Notes: generated from the sequence alone by a model not told the origin. A DNA stretch of 36,664 bases from Leyella stercorea (GCF_019052365.1 NZ_JAHQUY010000032.1:1-36664); one strand, 5' to 3'. Positions 24,488 to 34,640 are shown, counted from the first letter of the stretch. Numbers and translations are program-made.

Positions 24488-26824
24488 CTACTTCTTCTTG
24501 GTAGCGGTGCGCTTCTTCGGCGCCGGCGGGTTCTTTATGATGTCCATGCACTGCTCGTATGTGAGTTCGGCAGCCTTCTCGTGCAGGTCGCGCGGTATGC
24601 GGTAGTTGGCTCCGTCGTAGGCTATGTACGGGCCGTAGCGTCCGTTGAGCACTTCGAGCTTCGGGTCTTCGTCGAACTTCTTCAGATGGCGCTGCTCCTC
24701 CGCCTTGCGCTTCTCCTCGATGAGGCTGATGGCTGTCTCGAGAGTTACGGTCATCGGGTCTTCGTTCTTAGGCAGCGACACGTACTTCTTGTTGTGCAGC
24801 ACGTACGGACCGAAGCGACCTGCGCCTATGGTGACGGTCTTGCCCTCGTATTCGCCGATGGTGCGCGGCAGCTTGAACAGTTCGAGCGCCTCCTCCAGCG
24901 TTATTGTCTCCATGCTCTTGTCGGCAGGCATCTGTGCGAAGCGCGGCTTCTCGTCGTCGTCGGCTGTTCCGATCTGAACTACCGGACCGTAGCGGCCTAT
25001 CTTCACGAACACAGGGTGTCCGCTTACGGGGTCGATGCCCAGCTGACGCTCGCCTGCCTTATGCTCCGAGCGTGCGTTCATCACCTTGTCTACAGTCGGC
25101 TCAAACTCCTGGTCGAAGTGCTTCATCATGTCTGTCCACTCCTCCTTGCCGTCGGCGATCTGGTCGAACTGCTGCTCTACCTTTGCCGTGAAGTTGTAGT
25201 CCATGATGGCAGGGAAGTTCTCCATGAGGAAGTCGTTCACCACGATGCCTATGTCGGTAGGCAGCAGCTTGCCCTTTTCGTTGCCGGTAAGCTCCACCTT
25301 GCGTGTCGGCGTAATCTTCAGACCGCGCAGCGTGTCTATCACGTACGGACGCTCCTCGCCCTTCTTGTCGCCTTTCACAACGTATTCGCGCTGCTGGATT
25401 GTGGAGATTGTCGGTGCGTATGTAGACGGACGGCCTATGCCGAGTTCCTCCAGCTTGTGCACGAGGCTTGCTTCGGTGTAGCGTGTGGGGCCTTGCGAGT
25501 AGCGCTCTGTCGACGAAATCTCGCGGCGTGTGAGCACGTCGCCCTCCTTGATTGGCGGCAGGTTGTGAGCGAACTCGTCCTGCTGTTCGGTGTCTTCGTC
25601 TGTCGACTCGCGGTATACCTTGATGAAGCCGTCGAACTTCACTACTTCGCCGTTGGCGATGAAGCGCTCGTCGAAGTTAGACGATGCAATGTTCACGGTA
25701 GTCTTCTCAATCTGCGCCTCCGCCATCTGGCTTGCTGCCGTGCGCTTCCAGATAAGGTCGTAGAGTCGGCGCTCCTGCGCTGTTCCCTCGATGGATGTGT
25801 TCGCCATGTATGTGGGGCGGATAGCCTCGTGAGCCTCCTGCGCTCCCTTCGAGTGGGTGTGGAAGTTGCGCGGCGAGCTGTATTCCTCGCCGTAGAGCTT
25901 GATGATCTCCTCCTTGGCTGCGCCGATGCACAGACTTGAGAGGTTGACGCTGTCGGTACGCATGTATGTGATAAGACCGCTTTCGTACAGGCGCTGCGCC
26001 ACCATCATGGTCTGCGACACGGAGAAGCCCAACTTGCGGGCTGCTTCCTGCTGCAGCGTAGAGGTGGTGAACGGCGGAGCGGGCATACGCTTCAGCGGCT
26101 TCTTCGTGACGTTGGCTACGCTGAACTCGGCGTCCTTGCACTTCTCGAGGAATGCGATTGCGTCGTCGTGCGACGTGAAGCGCTTGTCGAGCTCGGTCTT
26201 CACCTCCGACTGCGATCCGTCGGCGTTAGTGATGGCGAAGATGGCGTTGATGCGGTAGTAGGGCTCGCTCTTGAACTGCTGAATCTCGCGTTCGCGCTCT
26301 ACGATGAGTCGCACGGCTACCGACTGCACGCGTCCTGCGGAGAGCGCCGGCTTCACCTTGCGCCACAGCACGGGCGAGAGCTTGAAGCCCACGATGCGGT
26401 CGAGCACGCGGCGTGCCTGCTGGGCGTTCACGAGGTTCATGTCCAGATGGCGCGGGTTCTCGATAGCGGCGAGAATCGCCGGCTTCGTGATTTCGTGGAA
26501 TACGATGCGGTTGGTAGACGCCTCGTCCAGTCCGAGCACTTCGCAAAGGTGCCATGAGATGGCTTCTCCTTCGCGGTCCTCATCGGATGCGAGCCACACC
26601 TTGTCGGCTTTCTTAGCGTTTTCGCGCAGGCGCTTCACAAGTTCTTCCTTGTCCTTCGGTATGACGTAGGCTGGTTGCAGCGTTTCTTTGTCTATGCTGA
26701 GTTCTTTCTTCTTCAGGTCGCGGATATGACCGTATGACGACATCACCTTAAAGTCGTCGCCCAAGAATTTCTCAATTGTCTTTGCCTTTGCAGGGCTCTC
26801 GACGATAACTAAGTTTTCTTGCAT
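24488..26824 (-). CDS. topA: DNA topoisomerase I
   Basis: This type IA topoisomerase relaxes negative supercoils. The 778 residues start with the TOPRIM strand LVIVESPAKAKTIEKFL, then ASDEDREGEAISWHL (metal-binding DxD region), QQARRVLDRIVGFKLSPVLWRKV, and the active-site SGLITYMRTDSVNLS with Tyr287. Instead of the E. coli C-terminal zinc fingers it has several zinc-free repeats (GRYGPVVQIG, GRFGPYVLHNKKYVSLP, GRYGPYIAYDGANYRIP) and a short basic tail, PKKRTATKKK, as usual in Bacteroidetes. It is the first gene of the topA-aroK-speA operon. Confidence 0.96.
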   Translation of the reverse strand: MQENLVIVESPAKAKTIEKFLGDDFKVMSSYGHIRDLKKKELSIDKETLQPAYVIPKDKEELVKRLRENAKKADKVWLASDEDREGEAISWHLCEVLGLDEASTNRIVFHEITKPAILAAIENPRHLDMNLVNAQQARRVLDRIVGFKLSPVLWRKVKPALSAGRVQSVAVRLIVEREREIQQFKSEPYYRINAIFAITNADGSQSEVKTELDKRFTSHDDAIAFLEKCKDAEFSVANVTKKPLKRMPAPPFTTSTLQQEAARKLGFSVSQTMMVAQRLYESGLITYMRTDSVNLSSLCIGAAKEEIIKLYGEEYSSPRNFHTHSKGAQEAHEAIRPTYMANTSIEGTAQERRLYDLIWKRTAASQMAEAQIEKTTVNIASSNFDERFIANGEVVKFDGFIKVYRESTDEDTEQQDEFAHNLPPIKEGDVLTRREISSTERYSQGPTRYTEASLVHKLEELGIGRPSTYAPTISTIQQREYVVKGDKKGEERPYVIDTLRGLKITPTRKVELTGNEKGKLLPTDIGIVVNDFLMENFPAIMDYNFTAKVEQQFDQIADGKEEWTDMMKHFDQEFEPTVDKVMNARSEHKAGERQLGIDPVSGHPVFVKIGRYGPVVQIGTADDDEKPRFAQMPADKSMETITLEEALELFKLPRTIGEYEGKTVTIGAGRFGPYVLHNKKYVSLPKNEDPMTVTLETAISLIEEKRKAEEQRHLKKFDEDPKLEVLNGRYGPYIAYDGANYRIPRDLHEKAAELTYEQCMDIIKNPPAPKKRTATKKK

Positions 26825-26850
26825 TTTATATCTGTATCTTTAATTTGGGC

Positions 26851-26859
26851 GCAAAAGTA
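26851..26859 (-). promoter_or_regulatory. Predicted -7 box of the topA operon promoter
   Basis: Read on the minus strand, TACTTTTGC fits TAnnTTTGC, 26 bases ahead of the topA ATG. No good -33 match is visible. Confidence 0.55.
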
Positions 26860-26948
26860 AGCATATTTTTCTACATACACCTTATTATATATGGAAAATT
26901 ATGTTTTATTATATTGCGCTTTGTCGGAATGAAGCTTAAAACAAGGGT

Positions 26949-27034
26949 TGTTACCGCCTGCTGGTAACGGTGTTACCGATGCGCGGGAATGATGTTACCG
27001 ATATGCGGTAATGCGATTTTCTCTACGCGGTAAT
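26949..27034. repeat. GTTACCGAT 22-base direct repeat
   Basis: Two adjacent 22-base units, starting TGTTACCGAT at 26971 and 26993 and sharing the GCGG core and an AAT(G) end, follow a small GTTACC-GGTAAC hairpin (26949-26967). A partial third copy ending CGCGGTAAT lies near 27026-27034. It lies between the topA promoter and the end of the next minus-strand gene. The remaining bases of this gap hold no visible gene. Confidence 0.65.
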
Positions 27035-27074
27035 CGTGCTTCCGGCAGCGGCGAACGCGTAAAGGTGCGTCTGT

Positions 27075-28145
27075 CTACAGGCAGATGCTCTCCACTTCCT
27101 GCACTTGTTCGCAGCAGAAGTGGCGGTCGCCGCTGATGGTTACGGTGTTCTGGTCGGTGGGCGAGAAGCGCGTGAAGGCTTGCTCGTCCATCTCGCCCGT
27201 GCAGACGTACTGCAGGTTGCCGATGCGGATGCGCTCGCCGCGGCGACAGCCTCGCAGGGTGACGCGTATGAGGTGGCGCCGGTTGGGCACGAGATGCACC
27301 GTGAGCGTGTCTCCGCTCTGCTCGGTGAGGAGCGGTGTGTATATGCGGCTGATGCGGGCGGCGTTGTCTACGAGCGGATTGATGCGAAGCGGAGAGTAGC
27401 CGCAGATGTCTTCGGAGGAGAGGGTGTTGATGGTGTTGAGATGGTGAGATGTTGAGATATGTTGGGGTGGTGTTGGGTTGGGGTGGTGTTGGGTTGGGGT
27501 GGTGGGGTGGTGAGATGGTGTTGTGGTGAGATGTTGAGATGTTGAGGTTTCTTCCACAGCCTGCCACATCGCCAACGGCTGATTGGCATCCGTCCATCGG
27601 TACGGATATAGATTGCGGTTCATCGCTTCGCCGCCGTCGTGCGTCTGCCACGTGTCGGCATGTCGGCAGAGCCAGCCGGCGTTGCCGTTGAGGGCGAAGC
27701 AGGGTCGGTCGGTTCCGCTTACGGCGAAGTGCGAGCTGTCGGCGGCGATGCCGTAGAAGCAGACGCTCACCTGGCGGCGGGTGAGCATCGAAGGGCAGTA
27801 GAGCAGGGCTATCGTGTTGGTGTCGGTGCGCAGAAAGCGCTGCACGTCGTAGGCTATCGCCGCTACGGCGGTGTCGCCCTTCTGTCGGTCGGGCGTGAAG
27901 AGCGCCGTCGACACGTTGCGCCCGTTCACGTAGAGCACGAAGCGGCCCGTCGTGGCGACGCGTATATAGGCAGCGCGCGGCATATCTTTCTCGCTCGTCA
28001 CAATGGTGCGGCTGAACCACACGTGCGACGTGTCGTCGGGCGTCGGGTGCGACAGCCAACGGCAGTAGAAGTCGCCTGCCGTTGCTGTTGAGGCTGCGGC
28101 GGCTGAAGCGATGAAGAGTATGAGGATATGTAGTAAGCGGAGCAT
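27075..28145 (-). CDS. Secreted protein resembling the bacterial rhamnosidase N-terminal domain, with in-frame repeat insertion
   Basis: The 356-residue protein starts with a signal peptide (LLHILILFIASAAAASTATAG). Residues about 27-165 resemble the beta-sandwich seen at the N-terminus of GH78 alpha-L-rhamnosidases: FYCRWLSHP, VWFSRTIVT, AAYIRVATTGRFVLYVNGRNVSTALFTP, then AIAYDVQRFLRTDTNTIALLY. No catalytic domain follows, so a carbohydrate-binding or accessory role is more likely than hydrolysis. Residues about 200-245 (SQHLTTTPSHHPTTPTQHH and beyond) are His/Thr/Pro-rich and are encoded by the GTTGAGATG repeat, which interrupts the protein without breaking the frame. The ATG at 28145 is favoured by the signal peptide. 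The gene could be decaying or a lineage-specific remnant; the domain call is moderate. Confidence 0.6.
   Translation of the reverse strand: MLRLLHILILFIASAAAASTATAGDFYCRWLSHPTPDDTSHVWFSRTIVTSEKDMPRAAYIRVATTGRFVLYVNGRNVSTALFTPDRQKGDTAVAAIAYDVQRFLRTDTNTIALLYCPSMLTRRQVSVCFYGIAADSSHFAVSGTDRPCFALNGNAGWLCRHADTWQTHDGGEAMNRNLYPYRWTDANQPLAMWQAVEETSTSQHLTTTPSHHPTTPTQHHPNPTPPQHISTSHHLNTINTLSSEDICGYSPLRINPLVDNAARISRIYTPLLTEQSGDTLTVHLVPNRRHLIRVTLRGCRRGERIRIGNLQYVCTGEMDEQAFTRFSPTDQNTVTISGDRHFCCEQVQEVESICL
27424..27545. repeat. GTTGAGATG repeat inside a coding sequence
   Basis: The stretch consists of GTTGAGATG/GTTGGGGTG-type nonamers and GGGTGGTGTT variants, the same family as at 9332-9393 and 10806-10992. 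Since the unit is nine bases long, copy-number change keeps the host frame. Confidence 0.85.
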
Positions 28146-28205
28146 GTATGTGTCTTGTTGGGTGTGGCAGAGGCCGGAGACCTCTGCTGCTTGTTGTACA
28201 AAAGG

Positions 28206-28252
28206 AAAGGCTTGTACCCGAAACTCCTTGAAGATTCATGGTACAAGCCTTT
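28206..28252 (-). terminator. Hairpin behind gyrB
   Basis: Arms AAAGGCTTGTACC (28206-28218) and its exact complement (28240-28252) enclose 21 bases. Read on the minus strand they are followed by a CCTTTTGT tract, as expected for termination of gyrB. A second short hairpin, GCAGAGG/CCTCTGC, lies just beyond near 28164-28184. Confidence 0.7.
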
Positions 28253-28268
28253 ATGTGTCTTAACGTGT

Positions 28269-30248
<1,980 letters not shown>

Positions 30249-30266
30249 TTATCTATGTTTGGACTA

Positions 30267-30298
30267 CAAAAGTACTAATTTTCCGTGACTTACGGAAA
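30267..30298 (-). promoter_or_regulatory. Predicted gyrB promoter with overlapping palindrome
   Basis: On the minus strand TACTTTTG (30274-30267) fits the -7 consensus, 25 bases ahead of the gyrB ATG. A TTTCCGT-N5-ACGGAAA palindrome (30280-30298) begins six bases upstream and covers the spacer/-33 zone, a position where a regulator could act. Confidence 0.5.
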
Positions 30299-30381
30299 TA
30301 TTAATGCTTAAAAATGTGCGCCGAAACCAATTAGTTTCTGCTTGTTTTTCAGTCGCTTGCGGTGTGCTTGTGGGTGAAAAC

Positions 30382-30416
30382 AAAAAAAGGTCACACTTCG
30401 TTAGAAGCATGACCTT
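30382..30416 (-). terminator. Intrinsic terminator of rpsT
   Basis: Read on the minus strand, AAGGTCA pairs with TGACCTT across a further partial GCTT/AAG stem and a short loop, followed directly by seven Ts. It lies 25 bases after the rpsT stop. Confidence 0.85.
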
Positions 30417-30440
30417 GTATGGGGCTCTGTCAGCACACTC

Positions 30441-30695
30441 TTAGCCGAGCTTGCTGATATGCAGACACAAACTTGACTTCAAGTTTGCAGCTTTGTTCTT
30501 GTGGATAATGTTAGTCTTTGCCAACTTGTCCAGCATTTTCTGAACAGAAGGATAGAGCTTTACAGCCTCTTCCTTGTCCGTCATTGCGCGCAGCTTGCGA
30601 ACTGCATTACGCATAGTCTTTGCGTAGTATCTGTTGTGCAAAGCCTTAACCTTGTCCTGACGGATTCTCTTAAGTGATGATTTGTGGTTTGCCAT
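30441..30695 (-). CDS. rpsT: 30S ribosomal protein S20
   Basis: The 84-residue, strongly basic, helical protein begins [35 protein letters not shown], typical of S20, which binds 16S rRNA early in 30S assembly. Length and N-terminal MANxKSxxKRI motif match the family. It follows tRNA-Glu by about 30 bases on the same strand. A joint promoter and a good terminator enclose the pair. Confidence 0.97.
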   Translation of the reverse strand: MANHKSSLKRIRQDKVKALHNRYYAKTMRNAVRKLRAMTDKEEAVKLYPSVQKMLDKLAKTNIIHKNKAANLKSSLCLHISKLG

Positions 30696-30727
30696 CTTGT
30701 TTTTTCAGTTTTTTATTTTTTTTATTG

Positions 30728-30799
30728 TAGTCCCTAGGAGAGTCGAACTCCTCTTTAGAGAATGAAAATCTCTCGTCCTAACCGATAGACGAAGGGACC
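30728..30799 (-). tRNA. tRNA-Glu (anticodon TTC)
   Basis: Read on the minus strand the sequence begins GGTCCCTTCGTCTATCGG and folds as a cloverleaf. The acceptor stem GGTCCCT pairs with AGGGACT (last pair G-U), the anticodon stem AGAGA/TCTCT encloses the loop TTTTCAT with anticodon TTC, and the T arm GAGGAGTTCGACTCTCC-type loop carries GTTCGA. A discriminator A follows and no CCA is encoded. Length is 72 bases. It is cotranscribed with rpsT. Confidence 0.95.
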
Positions 30800-30823
30800 A
30801 ACACTACTTGCATTTTTGCGGAT

Positions 30824-30856
30824 GCAAAGGTACTGCTTTATTTTAAACCCACCAAA
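30824..30856 (-). promoter_or_regulatory. Promoter of tRNA-Glu-rpsT
   Basis: On the minus strand TTTG (30856-30853), 20 bases, then TACCTTTGC (30832-30824) match both the -33 and -7 Bacteroidetes boxes. This is the best promoter in the window and lies 25 bases before the tRNA 5' end. Confidence 0.75.
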
Positions 30857-30896
30857 TTTTCTTTGTTCTTTTTTCTTTAAATCGTGCTTTTTTCAT

Positions 30897-30905
30897 TAAT
30901 TTTGC
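30897..30905 (+). promoter_or_regulatory. Predicted -7 box of recO
   Basis: TAATTTTGC fits TAnnTTTGC exactly and lies 27 bases before the recO ATG, divergent from the tRNA promoter. The -33 region shows only TTTA. Confidence 0.55.
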
Positions 30906-30932
30906 CCTTAAATAGACTAAAACAATCAGAAA

Positions 30933-31658
30933 ATGTTGGAAAAAACGCGCGCAATAGTGCTTAACTCATTGAAATACGGCGAGTCGCAGATGATTGTTGA
31001 CATGTATACCGAGGGGCGCGGACGCCTCTCTTTCATACAGCGTATTCCGCGTCAGGGGCGCGGCGGCATTAAGAAGCAGTATTTCCAGCCGCTCACCATT
31101 CTCGACATCGAGTTCGACTACCGCGCTACGCAGCGTCTGCACAAGTTGCGTTCGGCTGCCGTGGCGTTTCCGTTCCGCTCTCTGCCGTTCGATATGGCGA
31201 AACTCTCGATAGCCCTGTTCGTGGCTGAGTTCACCATCTACGTAACGCGATCGGAGCAGGCTGACCCTGCGCTATATGCTTTCGTAGAGAACAGCGTGCG
31301 ATGGCTTGACGCCTGTGAGGGCAGTTTCGCCAATTTCCACATTATATATATGTTGCACCTCACGCGCTTCATCGGCTTCTATCCTAACGTAGAGGACTAT
31401 GCTGGCGGTTGTTGCTTCGACATGCGCGAGGGTTGTTTTGTCTATGCGGCGCCTCCGCACGCCGACTTCCTGCCTCCGCACGAGGCTGAGAAGATTGGTC
31501 TGCTGCTGCGCCTCAACTATGCTACGATGCGCCTGCTGCGCCTCACGCGCGAGGAACGCAACCGCTGCGTAGATGTGCTGCTGGCTTACTATAGGCTGCA
31601 CCTGCCCGACTTCCCCGAGATGAAATCGCTCGCAGTGCTGAGGGAGCTGTTCGGGTAG
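30933..31658 (+). CDS. recO: DNA repair protein RecO
   Basis: RecO works with RecR (and RecF) to load RecA onto SSB-coated single-stranded DNA and anneals strands. The 241-residue protein starts with the family's OB-fold segment, EKTRAIVLNSLKYGESQMIVDMYTEGRGRLSFI with the basic RIPRQGRGG turn, and continues with the helical domain including FIGFYPNVEDYAGGCCFDMREGCFV, where the Cys pair marks the region of the degenerate zinc site. The length is normal. The stop codon (TAG) is directly joined to a copy of the dispersed hairpin repeat. Confidence 0.92.
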   Translation: MLEKTRAIVLNSLKYGESQMIVDMYTEGRGRLSFIQRIPRQGRGGIKKQYFQPLTILDIEFDYRATQRLHKLRSAAVAFPFRSLPFDMAKLSIALFVAEFTIYVTRSEQADPALYAFVENSVRWLDACEGSFANFHIIYMLHLTRFIGFYPNVEDYAGGCCFDMREGCFVYAAPPHADFLPPHEAEKIGLLLRLNYATMRLLRLTREERNRCVDVLLAYYRLHLPDFPEMKSLAVLRELFG

Positions 31659-31815
31659 CCCCTCCCAACCCTCCCCGTCGGGGAGGGCTTAGCCAACAAC
31701 GGCTTAGAAGGCCTAAAGGGCCTTAGCTCGGCTTAGTTGGCAAAGGCTTAGAAAGGCTTAAAGAGGCTTAGTTGGTTAAGGCTTAGGAAGGCTTAAAGAG
31801 GCTTAGAAAGGCTTA
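31656..31815. repeat. GGCTTAG-unit repeat with CCCTCCCC/GGGGAGGG hairpin, copy 2
   Basis: AGCCCCTCCCAACCCTCCCC begins at the recO stop codon, followed by the perfect hairpin at 31669-31687 (loop GTC) and an array of GGCTTAGAAAGGCTTA-type units to about 31815. It is the reverse-oriented sister of the copy at 1826-1975. The hairpin may end recO transcription, although a U-tract is missing. No clear promoter is seen before the next gene. Confidence 0.85.
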
Positions 31816-31862
31816 AGCGCTGTCCTAAAAAAGAAAGAAAAAATAACTTAAAACCAAATAAT

Positions 31863-33335
31863 ATGACAAAAATTCGCATTCCGGCTATGGACATCGCGCG
31901 TCGTCATCCGCTTTTCTTGAAGGGAACGACCGATGCTGCATACGCACGCTTTGCCTCAGACCTGGCAGAGCTTATGGAGAAACTGAACATTGAAGAATTT
32001 AAAGGCGACAATCTGCGTGAGCTCGCTATCGTGCTCACGATGTATTACGAGGATATGATTTCGGATCTGGGCATCTGGAATGCCCTTACCGACACCTTCC
32101 AGGAGCTGTACGGACGTCAGTTGCCGTTCTACGACGTAGACATGCAGAACTATTATCGCAACGAGCCGAACGTGGAGGACATACGCTTCCTCATCTGGCT
32201 GCTCATGACACGCACCGAGCCGTCGGCTGTGGTGTCGCCAGACACGCCGGCGCTTGAGGCGGCTGCACGCACGGCGTGCTCGCTGATGGACAAGCGCTTC
32301 GAGGATATGCCTGTGAACGAGGAGCTGAAGGAGTTCTTCGAGAAGGCTGAGTTCGCTGAGAACTTCTACGCGCAGCTCGACCTCATGAAGTGGTCTTTCT
32401 ACGCTTGCTATGCGTCGTGCAACGAGAACGCGCCGATGCTCATACGCCAACAGGCACAGCGCCTCTCGCAGTCGCTCAACTGTCCGCCGCCTATCGCCAT
32501 GAACGTGGCTGAGAGCATCGCCATGTTCGAGAGCCGTCTGCAGCCGCTGGCTATGCGTCCGCAGGACTGGCTGGCTCGCATCGTGCGCAACAACGGCAAC
32601 GCTGAGGCTGCCGACAAGATAGCTTCGCAGCGCTACCTGCCGTTCGACTTCTACCGCATCGTCGACTCGAAGAAGGGCGAGAGCATGACGTTCGAGTCGC
32701 TGCGCGGCGATAAGTTCACGCTGACCGACCTCACCATGTCTCACCCGCAGACGGAGTGCTATGACAGCAAGTCGGCTATGGCGTTCTTCGTGGAGTACGG
32801 CGGCGAGTTCTACCTCGGTTCGCAGGCTTCATGGTCGAACAACACCGAGGCTTTCGACGCCGAGAAGGCTCAGCGCAAGCATAACACCACGCTCTGTCTC
32901 GAAAAGCGCAGCAAGCTGATAGAGCAGAACAGCGGTTCGCCATTGTTCTACTTCAACAATGCCGACATGCTGCGCCTGTTCCTCATCGAGCGTGTAGGAC
33001 TGTCGAAGCGTGCCGTGTCGCAGCTCACGCTGCCGCAGGACGAAGTGGACTTCACCGTGTTCGTGCGCGAGTCTGACTTCAACGTGGTCTACTTCCCCAA
33101 CGTGGCGCGACTCATCTGCGACCCGCGCAACCCGCTCTACGATGCCGAGTACGCCAAGGCGCACACCTTCGGCAACATCTTCATGCTGCCGGGCGACATG
33201 CTGCGCTACCTCAACGCTCACGACATGCTGCCCGAGGCTCGCATCAACTGCTTCGGCGGTGAGGAGGAAGGTCGCAAGGTGGTGAAGGAGAACTTCGACT
33301 TCTTCGCGCGAATGATGCAGGGCAGCGCCTACTAA
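31863..33335 (+). CDS. Uncharacterised protein, DUF3843-like
   Basis: The 490-residue soluble protein has no signal peptide. Its N-terminal third (HPLFLKGTTDAAYARFASDL, then LRELAIVLTMYYEDMISDLGIWNALTDTFQELYGRQLPFYD) resembles the Bacteroidetes DUF3843 family as I remember it. The middle is helical, and the C-terminal 250 residues (SLRGDKFTLTDLT onward) include FFVEYGGEFYLGSQASW and a final LPGDMLRYLNAHDMLPEARINCFGGEEEGRKVV segment. No catalytic motif is obvious and the function is unknown. It lies after recO and its repeat, and 108 bases ahead of the transglutaminase-like lipoprotein gene. An AT-rich, purine-rich leader precedes the ATG. Confidence 0.65.
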   Translation: MTKIRIPAMDIARRHPLFLKGTTDAAYARFASDLAELMEKLNIEEFKGDNLRELAIVLTMYYEDMISDLGIWNALTDTFQELYGRQLPFYDVDMQNYYRNEPNVEDIRFLIWLLMTRTEPSAVVSPDTPALEAAARTACSLMDKRFEDMPVNEELKEFFEKAEFAENFYAQLDLMKWSFYACYASCNENAPMLIRQQAQRLSQSLNCPPPIAMNVAESIAMFESRLQPLAMRPQDWLARIVRNNGNAEAADKIASQRYLPFDFYRIVDSKKGESMTFESLRGDKFTLTDLTMSHPQTECYDSKSAMAFFVEYGGEFYLGSQASWSNNTEAFDAEKAQRKHNTTLCLEKRSKLIEQNSGSPLFYFNNADMLRLFLIERVGLSKRAVSQLTLPQDEVDFTVFVRESDFNVVYFPNVARLICDPRNPLYDAEYAKAHTFGNIFMLPGDMLRYLNAHDMLPEARINCFGGEEEGRKVVKENFDFFARMMQGSAY

Positions 33336-33354
33336 GCAATCGCAGTCAGCATCG

Positions 33355-33383
33355 GCAGCGCCATCTATAAACGACGGCGCTGC
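33355..33383 (+). terminator. Weak hairpin between the DUF3843-like gene and the lipoprotein gene
   Basis: GCAGCGCC (33355-33362) and GGCGCTGC (33376-33383) form an 8-base stem with a 13-base loop, 20 bases after the stop. There is no T-run, so it may only protect the transcript end. Confidence 0.35.
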
Positions 33384-33443
33384 TATCTGTAAACGGATGC
33401 GGCGCTTACTATATATAAATAATGTAATAAAAACAAAGAGATT

Positions 33444-34640
33444 ATGAAGATAAAGAATATGCTCCTGCTTATGGCGTTCGGCCTGTCTGCCTGCACGAGT
33501 GGCAGATATGCCGGTGTGCCAGCTAAGTATAACAAGCTGATAGACCAGACGATGGCTGCAGCCGGTGCCAATGCGAAGGAACTGAAGAAGGCGCTGAAGG
33601 AAGCGCCCACAAGTCAGCGCGAGGGCATGGCGTTCCTCATTTCGTACATGCCCGAGAGAGACGCGAAGTCGCTCTCAGCCGATTTCCTGCTTGAGAACGT
33701 TGAGTACGCTTACAAGGCTCGCGCCGAGTTCCCGTGGGCAAAGACCGTGCCCGACAGCGTGTTCCTGAACGACGTGGTGGCTTACGTGAATCTGAACGAG
33801 GCGCGTGAGAACTGGCGCAAGGACTTCTACGAGCGCTTCAAGAAGTACGTGGCTCCGTGCAAGACGATGCGCGAGGCTATCGACTCGGTGAACAAGAACG
33901 TGCGCGACGAGCTGCTCGTCGACTACAACACGAAGCGCGAGAAGCCTGACCAGGCTCCTTACGAGTCAATGCGTCAGCACATGGCTTCGTGCTCGGGTCT
34001 CTCTATCCTGCTTACCGATGCGTTCCGCGCCGTAGGCATCCCGTCGCGCGTGGCTGGCACTCCGGCTTGGCACGACGACCGCGGCAATCATAACTGGAAC
34101 GAGGTGTGGATAGACGGTCAGTGGCGCTTCACCGAGTATTATCCTTCTGACGACCTCGACCAGTCGTGGTTCCTCACCGACGCGGGCAAGGCGATAAAGG
34201 AGGACGTGAGAAAAGCTATCTATGCGGCTTCGTTCAAGCCCACAGGCTATTACTTCCCGTTGGTTTGGGACGACAACATTCGCTATGTTCACGCCGAGAA
34301 CGTCACTGACCGCTACACCAGCCTCTACCGTGCGCAGCTCTCTGCCACACCTGCCGACGACAAGCACGTGGCTCTGCGCGTGATGGTGTTCAAGGATAAG
34401 GATCATGCCGAGAATTCGGGCGACCGCGTGGCTACCAACCTCGATGTGTTCAAGGGCGACAAGCAGCTCTACGGTGGTCGCAGCACGGGCGCTACGCAGG
34501 ACATGAACGATGTGCTTACGTTCAATGTGGAGAAGAACCAGCAGTACGTCGTGAAGTTCATGAACGGCAAGGGCGAGATGCAGACGCAGACCGTGGACGT
34601 TGGCGACGAAACGACAACGCTCAAGCTCTACATGCAGTAA
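33444..34640 (+). CDS. Transglutaminase-like lipoprotein
   Basis: The 398-residue protein begins with a lipoprotein signal peptide, MKIKNMLLLMAFGLSACTSG, with the lipidated cysteine at residue 17. A transglutaminase-like cysteine-protease fold is suggested by MASCSGLSILLTDAFRAVGIPSRV with Cys183, then GNHNWNEVWIDGQWRFTE with His216 and nearby acidic residues. A C-terminal beta-rich part (about 290-398: VALRVMVFKDK, LDVFKGDKQLYGG, YVVKFMNGKGE) looks like an immunoglobulin-like module. It should sit on the periplasmic or outer surface; substrate unknown (peptide hydrolysis or cross-linking are possible). It resembles lipoproteins annotated as transglutaminase-domain proteins in gut Bacteroidetes. 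Confidence 0.82.
   Translation: MKIKNMLLLMAFGLSACTSGRYAGVPAKYNKLIDQTMAAAGANAKELKKALKEAPTSQREGMAFLISYMPERDAKSLSADFLLENVEYAYKARAEFPWAKTVPDSVFLNDVVAYVNLNEARENWRKDFYERFKKYVAPCKTMREAIDSVNKNVRDELLVDYNTKREKPDQAPYESMRQHMASCSGLSILLTDAFRAVGIPSRVAGTPAWHDDRGNHNWNEVWIDGQWRFTEYYPSDDLDQSWFLTDAGKAIKEDVRKAIYAASFKPTGYYFPLVWDDNIRYVHAENVTDRYTSLYRAQLSATPADDKHVALRVMVFKDKDHAENSGDRVATNLDVFKGDKQLYGGRSTGATQDMNDVLTFNVEKNQQYVVKFMNGKGEMQTQTVDVGDETTTLKLYMQ

Noticed and set aside
24464..25939. Plus-strand open frame of 491 codons opposite topA
   Set aside because: Antisense shadow of topA; the translation is Leu/Val/Arg-rich without domains, and the topA motifs are unambiguous.
26995..28239. Longer minus-strand frame overlapping the rhamnosidase-like gene
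   Set aside because: Its product is Arg/His/Pro-rich low complexity. The other frame has a signal peptide and a domain-like beta-sandwich pattern.
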